NCBI GenBank assembly: GCA_029339505.1
Contig: JAQISU010000003.1
Coordinates: forward strand, 21,849,001 to 21,913,000
Length of the DNA stretch: 64,000 nt
Reading direction: 5' to 3'
Source of the DNA: Unio delphinus
Lineage: Eukaryota > Mollusca > Bivalvia > Unionida > Unionidae
Positions 17,617 to 31,046 of the stretch are shown here, piece after piece (the first letter of the stretch is position 1; every line of letters begins with the position of its first letter). Made by a program: the position numbers and the translations under genes. Under the pieces are notes generated by a model, which was given only the letters and a program-made list of their open reading frames with translations, had not been told where the DNA came from and made no database searches.

Positions 17617-18987
17617 AGTTCGATATTAAAAGGATAGTTTATGTGCAGTGTGTACATATAACAAGCGATATCCATTTATGACAAGCCATAATATACATTA
17701 ATATAAACTTTTGAGGGTGATGAAGGAATGCTTCTTTAAACTTCGGAAGTTTGTGAAATACGGGCGTACATTCTTTAAAAATAGATCATTGATCATCGGC
17801 AATGTTCTTCGAACAACATGTATCCAGACAAATTTTGTGCCCGTATTCAGAGTTACAAAACACAAATTATCTAAGATCCGGTGTCATCTTTTATTGTTAA
17901 TAGGTATAATGTGGGTTAGTTTGTTTTCTGGTGTTCTTTGTTTTTATTTGATTTATTTTTATTGTGTTTTAGGCTGCTTTCTTGCCATTGTCTGTTTTGA
18001 TGATCTTTCTAATAAAGCATAATTCAGACCCTTCACTAAAATTCAAAAATGTTGTTTTAATTTCGAGAATTATCATATATAACTGACGACTTTTATTGAA
18101 TTGTAAAAAATCTAAAGCAATACTTATTATGTAATCTGGTTAAATACGTTTTCCTCCTATTACAAAATAAAATAACTGAAGTTCAGAAAGAAGGCCAAGA
18201 ATAAAAAAATTTAAACCAATGCGACCAAACAATAACCGCATTAACATAAACAAGCGTTTGTAATAAATTTTCTTTTTGTCAATTTATTATTAAGGCATTA
18301 ATTAAAACTGTCATGTCTCTTTACGAGCACTACAATCTCGCATTATTTTTAACGCGCAAAATGTCGTGGATTTATTCAATTTGAGATATTTAAGAAAATA
18401 TATTACAAGATAAATCCCATTGTCAATTCATGTATATTCCAATTAATTAAAATCAACTTAAAACGTTTTTAGATTGACTCACCATTCACCATTTCCCCCA
18501 AGATAAATGTTCCGTCAGCTATACAGAAAATCTATATCCGGTGTAAACATTTATCAACTTTGCATAGCAATTCAGATAACGATCATCAGCGAAATTAAAT
18601 ATCTGCGAACAGATTTATTTAAGACTTATTGAGACATAGAAATAAGTATGATGTTTGAGGAACTCGGAACCGTATTCTTATGTTACTGTATAATAGAGTG
18701 GGTGTTGATAATGAATATCATATATTGAACTGATACCATGGCCCACTCAGCTAGCATCAGTAAACTAGACATGCATAGGGTAGAAGTTTAAATATAACTA
18801 CACATAATTGTATGTTTCGGTATGTATTATGCTGTACAACCATAGATATAGAATACCCGTATGAATAAATTAATACTATAACTTAAAAGTGAATCTATGA
18901 ACGCTTTCGAACAAGATGCATTATACAATCTAAAATATGTAAAATACCAAAGCCACACATAGAACAGTAATAGGAACATCAGATTAC
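17617..18987. other. No gene recognised
   Basis: AT-rich. The open frame at 17711-18022 has a hydrophobic C-terminus but no splice or family support and is treated as chance. The missing 3' end of the VWA gene might lie here, but I found no exon. Confidence 0.4.
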
Positions 18988-19548
18988 CTCTACATATCTG
19001 CACAAATAGCGGATTGACAAGATCCCGCAGTTCAGACAAACGTCCAATATTAAAGACTGTGCTTGCCTTGGGTTCTGAAGCAATGCCTCTTAATTCATCA
19101 AGGTATTGTCATCTTATTCCTATACCGTACACCTGAATTCCTTTATCTTTTACTTTCTGTGCTTCTGGGAGAGTTTCAATAGATTTAACATTTGATCTTC
19201 CGTCCGTGATGGCGACATTCGGTACTACCGGTCTGTCTCCTCGACTTAGTTGAAATATATCGTCTCTTAGAGTGCGCAAGGCGCTAGCTGTGTAAGTATT
19301 TCCATCTCTTTGAGTAATTTTATCTATAGCAAGGAGTATATTTAACTTTCTATCAAATGTATCAAGATAAAATTAAACACGGGTGTTATCACTGAATGTG
19401 GTAACAGATATTCGGACCAGCCCTGAATCAATACTTAGCAATAAGATGAGCGATTTCGCAAATTCTTTCACAATTTGGAAATCTTCGCGTGTTAGAGAAG
19501 AGGATGTATCTATAAGAAAAGCTAAATCAATCTGAATGTTGTTGCAAT
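18988..19548 (-). pseudogene. VWA-domain exon with two in-frame stops
   Basis: 561 bp between an acceptor (TTTTTTGCAG before 19548) and a donor (AGAG|GTAATC after 18988), phase 1 at both ends like all VWA modules in this gene. The MIDAS site is complete: DTSSS (DxSxS), the Thr in NTYTASAL and ITDGRSN. However, TAA at 19375-19373 and TGA at 19111-19109 are in frame. NVAITDG is two residues shorter than NVAILITDG of the 54-kb exon, an in-frame 6-bp loss. Splice sites and length are preserved, so it is either a recent pseudo-exon, a skippable exon (phase 1-1 lets it drop out cleanly) or affected by base errors. Confidence 0.8.
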
Positions 19549-22500
19549 CTGCAAAAAAGTGAAAAAGAGAAGAGATATGGTAAAAACTACAGACGTTACT
19601 GATTCTACTTCAATATGGGTCACATGAGATGAATTAGACCGATTAGAGAATTAATATGAGTCATAATTAACCGTTAATAAAAACTCTGACATTACAACGT
19701 AATGCGACATTGACCAAAAAAATAAAAGTAGTCCCATTATTGTCTGAGCTTTCTAAAAGTATTGGCTATTTAAAATATTATTATTTTGCATGGGCTGCCA
19801 ATTAAAACTTGCAAGATGAAAAATGAGTAGGTGTCCTATATTGACCATTCTTTGGTGACGTCATGTATTTAACTGATCACTTGGAATATAGGATATACTA
19901 TCATCTGAATACTGAAATTCTGTGATTTTATGTTGCCATCTCATTTCCTTGTAGTATATTTGATTCCTTCTAATTCTCATACTCATACTGTTGATATCAA
20001 ATTTATAACTCAAACTGTCCGAAGAGAGAACTCCACGACATAAATATCAATTTGCGAGTTATGCTTTCAGCCCAAGCACTATGAACTTCATTTACATCGT
20101 ATTCGATGGACAGCGTTAACAGCATTGTCGATTAGACGAAGATACTATGTGTTACTCTTGCATTCGACCATTCGCCGTTAGATCTGTCTTCACCTAGTAA
20201 TTTCAACTGTTTGAAATGCGGTGTAGCGATAACCTTCGTTAGTTGCATTCAATGCTGCTAGAGTCATGGTTGGTTGGATACCATACAGCTAGATTTACGG
20301 TCGGTTGAATACAACAGAGCTAGATTCAACGCCATACAACGAGTACCATTGCTAGCTGCATTCCATACATAAAGTATGGTTATTCGTCAAATAAAATAGA
20401 TCTGATACAGTGTGGGATAAGTAAGAAATTCGCAGTTCGCTATTTACCCCGTATATAATAATGGTATATAATAATGGTAACCTATTTCCGTTTAATGTTC
20501 CCACCACAAGTGCATCGCTTTGTACATTGTCTCTTAACTATTGTCTGCGAGGGTTCCGAGTTCATCCTATTTACAAATGAATCTGAAAACAGCATCGGTT
20601 AGGATGATTTGATGTGGAACAAAAGATCCATTAAATTAAAAACTAGTTCAAAGACTCGTTAAAATAATGTACATAGGTTATTATATATCATCATGTATTG
20701 AGCATTTGCATACTTTAACGTGGCTACATTACTATAACATTGTTATAATCTTCTTTCACCAGTCTGTATCGCACAGCTACCGCAAATACTCGCGTATCGG
20801 TCGCGTTCATCTTTAAACTACAGATCCTAATGTTCCTTAGCATTTTGCTACGGTATATCACAGTATATGTTGATTGTTTTACAGATTGCTTGCAAGCAAA
20901 CTGTATAGACCCGTATCTACCAGCAAATTGTGCGATAACAGCTAGATCTTTACATCTTACATTTGGGTGCGACCTATAAACGAGTATTACGGTATCTTGT
21001 GTCCGATTCTGTCTACAGTCAGTATTGTGTAATGGTTTAATGTAAGCATTACATACAATTCAACTGTATTTTATAGAAAGTCGTTAACACTCCAGCACAG
21101 TACATTCACATGTAACATTTACATTATGAAAAGCGTATGTAAATTAAAGCACATAAAGGTATAAAACCACTCAAAGTTAAGCACATTCCATGAAATCGGC
21201 ACAGAACATTGTGCAATTTCCTAAAAAGAAGTCAGTATATAAGATCCTCTCTGGGACAGTAAAGTAAATCAGGATTATTAATAGTTCAGCCATATCACAC
21301 GAATTACATTAAGGAATTATGTAGTTGATATTGACTGAATATGCTTTTGGGGCGATGACATTTTGTTGTCTATCAACAAGATTCTTTCATTAAAATCTTT
21401 AATTATAATAGTGAATTTAAGAAGCTCATATAGGTTCTCATTGAGAAAGTATAATGTATATAAATGGTTCCTCTAAGGTATATACCACTTATTGACAGTC
21501 TGAGAAATTGCAAACGTGAATGACGTGAGACCTATTTCTTTCTTCAAGAATTCATATCATCACACATAAATTAAACACCTCAACGCCTGAAATTCCGGTA
21601 ACAAACCGTGAATAAAAATATATCAAAGCAGACATAAACAAGATATTTTTCTATTTGCAACGTATTCGTAAAATATTTTACATTTAAATTTATTGTTAAA
21701 GATGTTACTCACAGAATGCTCTATTTCGTCAAGCAGTTCAAATATGGACTTAAGGTAGCATACTCCAGTTAGTACGCGTGATCATGTTATGTTATACATA
21801 AAAAAAATAACGTAAACCTGATTAGTTTGCATCGGTAACTTAGTAGTGACATATTTTGTAAACTTCTGATTCAACTTTAATAGTGTTTTATTGAGAAATA
21901 ATACAATTACGAAAACTAACAAATAAGAAGAAGTAAACTAAACGATGATGAACTCATTACCGATCGCATGTCCTGAATGGGCGTATCGAGTTCGAGTATC
22001 GTTCGTCAATGGTTATCAAATCTCAGGGAGATTATAATATGACTCTTTGGTTTATCGACGGTCAGCACCAATTTAGTTGATTTCTGGTAATAGAGGTACA
22101 TGGCATAATGTCGTCTCAGGATGACTTTGGTTATTAGGTTGGAGCTCTTTCAAAAATAAAAGCTGCATAAGTCACATCATGTTTACACCCGCTCTATTTT
22201 CTCGAATTAAAATGTATCTAAATATTTGAAGAGCAGATCCAATGGGACATATATCACTTCTTATTCGTTAAGTACAGAAGCGGAGTTGATCAAAAGGAAA
22301 AGTTGAAAAGTTGCCAACTTTTTAAATTTAATAATTTATTAAGTTGAAGAAAAACAACAATAAATTAAGCCTAAACAACCATGTGCTGACATCTCAGAAT
22401 TATCATATATGATCCTTCTCTCAGGGCTAGTTCTCTATGGGGCGAGTTCTCCATAATCCATTATCAACAATGCCCGCGCGTACATAGTGCCTCAAAAGAC

Positions 22501-22620
22501 GACACATCCACATTTTGTGAGGGGGAGGGAAGCGGGTTGTCCTATTCAAGATGGATCGGGTGAGATGGTCGGGCTTTTTTAAATAAATGTCATTGTAACG
22601 AGTAAGAATAAAAGATACAA
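19549..22620. other. Intronic or intergenic, no exon recognised
   Basis: Presumed intron of the VWA gene. At 20270-20370 short GCTAGATT/CATACA-containing repeats recur. No open frame with splice support was seen. Confidence 0.4.
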
Positions 22621-22624
22621 ATTT

Positions 22625-22631
<7 letters not shown>

Positions 22632-22656
<25 letters not shown>

Positions 22657-22701
22657 TACACACATACATACTTACATACATACATACATATATATATATA
22701 T
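22632..22701 (+). repeat. Compound microsatellite (CA)n-(CATA)n-(TA)n
   Basis: CA repeats pass into CATACATA and then TA repeats. Confidence 0.9.
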
Positions 22702-23042
22702 AAAGTTTGCACGAATTTTAGTTTTGCATGTTTGTCTCCGTTAAGATACTCCAAAATGGGACAATGATACAGTAACGTTATTTCTCTGTAATCCAGTCTT
22801 TATTTATAAAGGTATTTTTCACAATATTTGTTTCACTAAGTTAAATCGATTTTCATTCAAAACATATTATCTTCCAGGGCAAGAGTGATGTGTGTTAATT
22901 AAGGTGGTTCCTAGTTGATATGACGAATTGCAACAAGTATTTACAAACATTTAACATAAACTAAAGATATTGCCCTAAGTCTTTCTGGTTGAAATTTACT
23001 ATACCCCACCTTGTCTTGGTGGAGCGAGTGTCCTGATTGCTG

Positions 23043-23044
<2 letters not shown>

Positions 23045-23103
<59 letters not shown>

Positions 23104-23105
23104 TA
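23045..23105 (+). repeat. (AAT)n microsatellite
   Basis: About 20 units of AAT/TAA; the tyrosine-rich frame on the minus strand is an artefact of it. Confidence 0.95.
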
Positions 23106-23203
23106 ATCACATTAGGAAGAAGAAGAAAGAAGATGAATATGAAGAAAACTATCGTCACAGCAGTATTTGTATTAAGTAGTCTTTGCACACTGAGATGAAG
23201 TAC

Positions 23204-23238
<35 letters not shown>

Positions 23239-23248
23239 TGTGTGTGTA
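23204..23248 (+). repeat. (TG)n microsatellite
   Basis: TG repeats with one interruption (TATG). It sits at the 3' tail of a SINE copy. Confidence 0.9.
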
Positions 23249-23249
23249 G

Positions 23250-23500
23250 TTTGGATGTTTAACGTAGCTTTAACAAGTGTTCAGTCATATCGCTACGATG
23301 TCTGCAGTGTGACAGTTTATAATGATGTCTAGCAATGGTGCATCATGCCGCAGACATATAGCATTATGTCCCACCCAGACACATTATCCAGGCACCAGAC
23401 CCACCTGTCCTAACAGTAACGTCTTAACGCTGAGCGCTGCGCGACGCAGCTATTAGTACCATTAGTAGAAGTCTTTGGTAAAGCTCGGCCGGTGAAATAA
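23250..23500 (-). mobile_element. SINE copy lacking its tRNA head
   Basis: Matches the body of the SINE at 59540-59838: TTTAACGTAGCT, TCAGTCATATCGCTAC, GCCGCAGACA, ATGTCCCACCCAG, TTAGTACCATT and GTCTTTGG occur in the same order. The tRNA-like promoter part is missing (5' truncated), and a (TG)n tract replaces the tail. Confidence 0.75.
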
Positions 23501-23861
23501 AAACAAATGTGCGAGATGCATTGAATTTCATGGTTGGCACCCGGTAGTCATAAAACAAAGACTAAACATAGTAAACTACAATAAGAAAATAAACGAGATT
23601 TGGATGCGCGAGTTAACGATTTATCAACACGAAAATAACGAAAGGTATTAGGTTAAATTGTGAAGCCTCGTGTTTGCAACTTGCGACCTCTTGTTTGGCA
23701 GCCGGGAGTCATACAAAAGTTCTAAGATAAAAGTAGAAACGTATTTTAAAAAACTAATAAATAATTAACTTAAAAAGTAATGGGATGTCGCAAGTATTGG
23801 CATTTCACTCGAAATCTCTTGTTTGGCAAGTGGGACACTCAGTGCCAAAAAATATGAGTGT

Positions 23862-23862
23862 T

Positions 23863-23934
<72 letters not shown>
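23862..23934 (+). repeat. (TA)n-(GA)n microsatellite
   Basis: Seven TA units followed by about 30 GA units. Confidence 0.95.
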
Positions 23935-23937
<3 letters not shown>

Positions 23938-24438
23938 ATGCACCGAACGACCTAGATTTTATTAGAAATACCAATTAGTTTGAATAAAAATTGTATGCTG
24001 TACACATAGCATCGAATTTGACCGGATGAAACTATAGTTTCCCTGCTTTCCGACCTAAAGCATGTTCTTTCTTTCTCCTTTCGCTGTGAAAATTAAACAA
24101 AACAAAAACCCGCAAATCAACATATCAAATAAAGAACTCACTCATCTATAGCGGTTAATTATCCACTTCTAACTTGTACATTTTGACTTAATTGTTACTA
24201 CGATACATAAAGCTTTGAAAACATTAGCATTTTAAACAATAACAACAACAACAACAACAACAATCTATATGACTAGTGAGATTGGTGGATGCTCGTGCTT
24301 TTGATATGACAACTGTGATTGATCATTTTTGTTCGAGTCAAATGTTTTGGGAACATATTGTATTGCACAAAAGGTGCATATCGGGACTTAACTAATATTT
24401 TACTGATAAATTATAAGCTATGTCTGAGATGTACTTAC

Positions 24439-24504
24439 GTTCTTCTGGTTTTGTACTTTCTGGCTTTTCAGGTTCGGGAACGTCTTTATCATCCCTAGTG
24501 CGGA
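24439..24504 (-). CDS. Linker exon of the VWA gene (Pro/Glu/Lys-rich)
   Basis: 66 bp between acceptor AATTCCAG and donor GTAAGTAC, phase 1 at both ends. It encodes about 21 hydrophilic residues, RTRDDKDVPEPEKPESTKP and on, which look like a flexible acidic spacer. It would join the module at 32819 to the exon at 19548 in frame. Identification rests on splice sites, phase and position. Confidence 0.6.
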
Positions 24505-25481
24505 CTGGAATTAAGCAGGTTATTACAATGAAATACAAATACACATTAACGTTACGTGCCCTTTAATAACAGAGGAATAACCTATTTTCTATAACTAACT
24601 CAATGTGACTCCATGCAGCATTTTTAATAATAACATTCATAAAATAGAATACTCTGCTGAAAACGCTTCAATGACGAAAACAAATGTAATCAAAGCAAAT
24701 AAAATGTTAAAACAATGGAAATGGCAATTTGTATTAGCACATTTCGTAAATGAGTGTGTGAAGTATCGAATTTTGAATAAGCATTGAACCTTAAAGTGAA
24801 TCCACTGAACATTAAGATTTTGTCACATGTAGACCGGGGAGCCTTACTGAGGGGTCATTTCGTCGAAAGGGTCAGTCTTCCGATTCAATGAAATTGACTG
24901 GATATCATAACACAAATTTGAGGAAGAGACGGCTGAACTTCCTGTGTCAAATAGTCATCATTAAAGGGAACAGTTATATAACGTAGTTCAGATATTATGA
25001 CTGATGAAACAAATGATTGTCGTAGTAAATGCTTTAGAAATTACTGCTTATGATTGGCGGAGTGAAATTAAGACGTGCATCCTGGAAGTAATGTGAATAT
25101 AAAGTGACAACCGTGATCGAAGAATGATGCTTTCCTCGTTAAACAAGAAAGGGACCAGGTGTCTGTCTTGTGAGAAAGACAGAGTTAGTGCTCAATGTAC
25201 ATGCTCTGGAGTTTACATCAGTATTGTACGCCATGTTAATTTCACGTAAAACTATATTTGTATTTGACTAGTTTCCATATCATTTTATCCTATATTTAAT
25301 TTTATAGAAATGTGTTGATGCTAGAGTTGTTATGCAATTTATCTTATTCAGTTTTATTGACATGTGTTAATGCAAGATGTCTGTGCAATTTATCTTTTAA
25401 TGTTACAGTCATTAGTTCATTAGCAGACTGGATTGCATGTGCTCCAAATATTGGTATTTGCAGAATTCCATGGGTTTATAT

Positions 25482-25636
25482 AGGATTAAATGATCATGGT
25501 TGGGTATTTATTGATGTGTAAATTTTACCTAATCACTCACAAAGTAAATAAAGTCCGAAGGAATTTATGTTAACTTTGTGAGTGATTAGATAAAATTTAC
25601 ACATCAATAAATACCCAACCATGATCATTTAATCCT
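25482..25636. repeat. Inverted repeat, 64-bp arms, 27-bp loop
   Basis: Arms 25482-25545 and 25573-25636 are reverse complements with a single mismatch. The transcript of either strand would form a long near-perfect hairpin. No transposon motif recognised. Confidence 0.9.
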
Positions 25637-27681
25637 TATAATTCCAATTTCATCATTTCTATCGTCAAATTAACTTATTCCATCAATAATGCATTCAAAT
25701 TTACGTAGTGCGTAGTTACCTTTCATTCGGCGTTTCACACCGCCCCGTAATACATAACCTGTACAGAATCACACGAAGAAATTGACTTCAGCCACAGTTA
25801 CGTTTATTAATAAACTTCATCTTTTACATCATAGGCAATGGTTACCGTGGTTTTTAACACATTTTGTTTACTGACAACATTCTTGTTCAATTTTAGTCAG
25901 TCCCATCTGTTACGTCAGATGACCATGACCTTACATAATAACAACTGATACCGACTTAACAAGTGTGCTAAATTAAATTACAATCAAACCTGAAATCATT
26001 ATGGATTTTTTCAGTAAATACTTCCAATTTTTATGGAAATATGAACAAGATGATGCTATCCTTACTATATAAAGGTAACAATGAAATAAATTCTATACAA
26101 GAGTAACATTTTATGTCATTCTCAGCAGCGTTAATACTTAACAAGACCCACTCGGTGATCTAGTGAGAAATGAAATGTGACTACTGTCACAGTTACGTTT
26201 ATTCAGAAACTTCATACTTTACAAAATAACATAATACACATTTATATTTGATATTTATTTGCAGAATTATATATTTTACAGATGACAAATCGTTTCACAA
26301 TAACGTGTCTGCAATGTTTATTTATATTTCAAAAACCAAAAGTAGTCCCAGAATTTATCGAAGTGTAAACAATTCCTGATCAACATCACGTGACCGTTTA
26401 CATCCAATCATATTACAGGAAATTCGTTTAATTCATAAAAATTGGAATTATTATGAAATAAATATGAAATAATTTCCTTTGAATGTTCGTACGATACTGA
26501 TTATCGTGAGTTAACGATAACTAACTATTATCTTTGCTTTTGTAATGTTTAAATCATCTGGAAGTTAATACGTATCTGTGATTTTTATGCCATAATAATT
26601 ATGTGCAGTATGTATACTTCATTACTAGAATCGTTAATACGCAGAATTACCATTTGTAAGGTTTGATTCCTTTCTGTTGTTTGATTCATTTGTAGTGTTT
26701 GATATACATGTATATTTTGAGATATAAGCAATGTTTATGTAAAGAATTCATATTGCAATTGGCTACTCGTTTAATGCATATTAAGAGCATACAACCTAAG
26801 TAAAAACGAATGAAATTTGATATTTCTTTTTTTCAGTTCATGATTACTTATTTAGTTGAATAATTACGATTCAGGCTGTTACTGAGACCGAAATCAGGCT
26901 AGTATCGGAAATTTTTTGATAAAATACGCGATTCTTCATTATTGTCTGGCAGACAAAACTTCGTTGTTAGCCACACCAATAATCATGTAACCTCTTAGTT
27001 GACTTCTCCCGAAGATTGCGAATTTTAGCCATGCGCAAACACGTGTTTGCAAAAATAATGGCGGAAGCCACTAGATCGAAATCGAAAACTTACAGATTCT
27101 GAAAGGAAAAAAGAAGCTATCTGTGCAAATTATGGCAGCACACGCATATGAATTGGTGACCAGCATGAACGATGGAATAAACTAAAGTCCACTTTGAGCC
27201 TGAAAACTAATACAGAGGTCGCCAAATTCTTGCTACATATGTGAATCTCAATTTTGCAATGAACAGTCAAGTTTTTATATCGCCATTTTATTTCTCTATA
27301 GTTAATTCTTTATCAAAACTCTTAAAATAACATGTTTTATATAAACTGGCATTATTCAATTTAGCATGAAATAAAATGTTAGAGCCCTGCAACAATATCG
27401 TTGAAACCCGCATGTAAACCATGACATAAACTGCTGCTGTTTTTGAGGCTACCAAAGGGAGCTTAATGATCATCATTTTCGCACGCAACCATAACACTTT
27501 ATTTAGAGGCAAGCAGTCACTTCTGTGTGTTTGTTTTTTTTAAAAAATTATATATAATGTAAATGGTGATGACTGTAAAGTAAAGTAATGCAATAAAGTT
27601 AAGTATACTTTATGCATACTATTATTTGTAACGTATATATAATTATTGTGTCTAATGAAACATTTTGCCTTTCTATATTAG
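25637..27681. other. No gene recognised
   Basis: AT-rich. A CAGTTACGTTTATT...AACTTCAT segment occurs at about 25795 and again at about 26190, indicating an old local duplication. Confidence 0.4.
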
Positions 27682-27837
27682 TTATGAATTAAATGGCAGT
27701 GCAAGGAAAACATCAGAAACAGAGAAGAATGTCACAGAAGACAGGGCCACAACTTCTACACCTCGGCCAACAAGATATAGGATACAAATTCCTGCTGTGT
27801 CTGATAAAAACACATTAGAATCAGATATGGCATCTGC
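27682..27837 (+). CDS. Candidate internal exon, plus strand
   Basis: 156 bp, open throughout, with acceptor TTCTATATTAG and donor TCTGC|GTAAGT, phase 2 at both ends. It encodes a Thr/Ser/Lys-rich, low-complexity peptide (NGSARKTSETEKNVTEDRA ... RYRIQIPAVSDKN). Nucleotide composition is less AT-rich than its surroundings. No family recognised. It lies inside a presumed intron of the minus-strand VWA gene, so it would belong to a nested gene or pseudogene. Confidence 0.4.
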
Positions 27838-29066
27838 GTAAGTATTACTACATTTCATTCAATTGTATGTATATTTACTTGTTTAAAAATGATTTGGTAG
27901 ATGTACATCTAAGAAATTTATTTACTACCTGGAAGTGTATCATTCTATATTAGTTAAATATTTTGCAGTTGGTAAAGATTGTACATTTTGTTAAAATATG
28001 GTTTATTTTATTTAGAATAATATCATTTTTGTAAATTGTTTGTTGGCATTTGTGTCCTCTTTTGTTATTGATATTGTAATAAATTTTGAGTATGTATATC
28101 TGACAGCATCCCGTTTTTAAGCAATTCTTAGATTTATTTGTGTGATTATTTGGTCTTCGGCGCCATGGAAATATTCCTAGCCCAAAATAATTAGCCAATT
28201 AGTAGGAGAAAATGTCACAGAGCCGAGTGTTAGTGAATTTGAACCATGCTGGGGTTCGTTAGTAGTGAATTTAGGTACAAGCCGAATGACTGCCCCTTTA
28301 GTAACATAGTCCATATTAAAAATCCAGTGGTGTATAATAGTGTTGTGGTTGAAATTGCAGTATTTATGGTTGAAAATCAGTAAACTATACAATGGAATCA
28401 ATAAGTTGGGACTTGGTAGATACCGTTTATGTGTCCATAGTGGAAAATATGCGTATTTATGTGAGCGTGTTACGCCGGAAATTATATGGATTGACTGGCC
28501 TAGGGTCGCGCAGTTAAACATTTCACAGTTAGAAAGGGAATACTAGTGTATTTTCTATGGCATAAACGGCTAGAGTTACGAAAATCTGATGATAATGAAG
28601 AAAACCCATGCAAAGGTGCGGTTAATGGACTTTTGAGCAAGTTGTTTCATCTGTGGTCGCCAATTGATTAGAATAAAATTTATTAAATAAAGCAGACACG
28701 TCTGCCTTTCCAATTTACAACTCAAAGTTGTATGGAAGTCTTTGGAAATTTGGGGAATTCATATGATTTCCAGCGGGACTCGCGCCAGGGTTTTGACACC
28801 GCTCGGTCAAGTTAATACCTCTGTGCGTGTAACAATATGTTCCTCATCATGCTGTTTGTATTTTAGTTTAAAGGCTCTCAAGGAAGAATAGTCTTTGACT
28901 AAATGAGTCACCCCTTTAAATAAATTATTATTATTTATTGAAGCAGTATCATTCCCATCATAATAACCATGATAAATGATAATGCTTTCTTCAGATTGAA
29001 TGATAAAAAACTACAGATTTCCAAGTTCAACATTAGTATTTACACATTTCAAAATTTAATTTTAAG

Positions 29067-29153
29067 GTATTCAGTTTTTTCTGAACTTGAAGAACTTAAG
29101 GAGAAGGAAAGTGTTATGATGGAAAAGTCTAAAAGTTTTATCAACCCATTTTA
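29067..29153 (+). CDS. Candidate internal exon, plus strand
   Basis: 87 bp between acceptor TTTTAAG and donor TTTTA|GTAAGTA, phase 2 at both ends and so compatible with the exon at 27682-27837. It encodes a charged helical segment (SELEELKEKESVMMEKSKS). Weak acceptor; could be chance. Confidence 0.3.
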
Positions 29154-30428
29154 GTAAGTACACTAACAAAAATAATTGTGATACATACATAAAAGGGGAA
29201 TATTTTTGTTAAGTATATTAACAAAACAACCATTATGATTTATGCATGATATATGTAACTAAAGTAAAAGTAACGTATAGTATTGTATTGGTATTTGTGG
29301 ATGGTATTTGTGTATGAAGCAGAAAATTGCTCCCACAAAAGCTTTCTTTTCTGTGTATTTACAAGAAAGTAAAAATTGTGTAATTACAATTTATCTTAAA
29401 TATAGTATCAATGCATAGCTGAAATAATGAAGATATACATGTCATCATAGAAAGTAAATGAATGCATTGTATTATAAACACAAACCACACTAAGGCCATA
29501 GTTATGGTTTGTCAGTTTAGTACATACACATGGAGAGGGCAGGGAGGGGGGTTACCCAAATGTATATGCTTGTGTATGGGAGTGGGTGGTCTACTGATAA
29601 TGTATGTACACATATACATCGATAGTAACTTGTCTAATATGTAACCTGCTTTACTGGGTTCAGTTGGTGTTTGAAGTTTAGTGGACAATATGCAAACATT
29701 TTAAAGTGATGCAGCTTAGTTCTTTGATGCAGCCAGACATACAACATTGGTGGACTATCTGTTTTATTAAATACAAAATATTATTAATCCTTGACCTTTT
29801 CTGTGTGGATTAAATATACGCTGTTCTACAGAATGTGGAGGGTTGCTGCAAACGCGTGTAAGCAGATGGGGTTTGTGTTAAAAAAAAGTATGCATGTGTA
29901 CAGGGAGGGAGGGGTCAAGCTTTGCCAGATTTTTGCGCATATGCCCATTGTTGGATTCAGATTTTGTGTCCGGATGTTTTACTTTTTTGCTTGCAATCTA
30001 ATTCAGACCGGTCTGAGCTATACACAGACGGGTGAACATTTGTAAAACTAGGATAATTTGGGGATTTGAAGTAAAAAGTGGTCAGGAGGAAAATGATGGG
30101 TCAGAAGAAGAAAAACTTTTACCCTTATGGAAGTTATGCAGATGCCGAACGATGTTTCTAGCACACCTATGCATATATCTAAACAAAAAACTCTTGGAAG
30201 CAGATGTAATTCGATGTATTCAACATTTGCCCACAAATGCGTTCCCATTTCAGGTGACAAGGAAAACATATGTAGGGGTAGAATGAGTTGATTATTCTCT
30301 GCCTGTATAATGCTTCTGTACATTGGCATTTTCATCAAAACAGATTTATGGGGATTTATACATTTTAACATAAATAGTTTTATGCATCTGAATCAATTTA
30401 TTCATTTAGTCATTTTACTTTGTTTAAG

Positions 30429-30591
30429 AAGTACAGCAACTGGGGAATTTCCAGAATTTGATTTTATTGTATGCCTCCAAAAGACATTCATATAATTCAC
30501 CAGCTTTCATAGCTATGGATCTGTTGGCAGCTCTTGAGCATAACAGTCATATTGACAGAGATGTGATTGTTAGCAAAGAAAGAACACCAAG
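30429..30591 (+). CDS. Candidate internal exon, plus strand
   Basis: An open stretch with protein-like composition (FQNLILLYASKRHSYNSPA, FIAMDLLAALEHNSHIDRD), acceptor TTTAAG and donor CCAAG|GTAATA. Its start phase (1) does not match the end phase (2) of the exon at 29067-29153, so either an exon is missed between them or the gene is decayed. No family recognised. Confidence 0.35.
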
Positions 30592-30953
30592 GTAATAAAC
30601 TTTATTCTTGTTTGCTAATGTAATTACTCCTTTTTGTTAAAATATTAATGCCTTACCTGAAAGTTGATACGCCATCTGTTTGTGGTGCAATTTAATCTTT
30701 TCCAGAAGAAAGTTTTTATAAATTTCAACAACCAGTTTTGGTTAAAATTAGTCTAATGTAATTAGAAAATTCTGTAAATAATCAAAACATTTTATGATAT
30801 ATGGGTAAGATACAGATTTGCTCTATTCACATTTTCATCTGTAGCAAAATGATTTGTTACATGTAATTGTATGCAGTTTTTTTTGGACTTTCGAGAATTA
30901 AAAAAAAAGTATGAAATGACATTGTCAGTGAAATGTTTGCATTTTCTTGTCAG

Positions 30954-31046
30954 GTACAAAAGGTCATTCAACAAAAAAGTGGGAGATGGTTTACAAACCC
31001 AAAGAATGCTGATCAACAGTATGACGTTTTTGCCTACTTCTTGTAA
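30954..31046 (+). CDS. Candidate terminal exon, plus strand
   Basis: After acceptor TTTTCTTGTCAG a frame runs 30 codons to TAA 31044-31046 with a convincing peptide (IQQKSGRWFTNPKNADQQYD, then VFAYFL). The frame that would follow from the exon at 30429-30591 is a different one, so the link is unproven. Possibly the 3' end of a decayed nested gene. Confidence 0.3.
   Translation, partial: VQKVIQQKSGRWFTNPKNADQQYDVFAYFL

Noticed and set aside
17711..18022. 103-aa plus-strand frame with a hydrophobic C-terminus
   Set aside because: Ordinary composition for AT-rich DNA, no splice or homology support.
24605..24787. 60-aa plus-strand frame near the 24.4-kb linker exon
   Set aside because: Lys/Asn-rich translation of AT-rich DNA on the strand opposite to the gene; no supporting signal.
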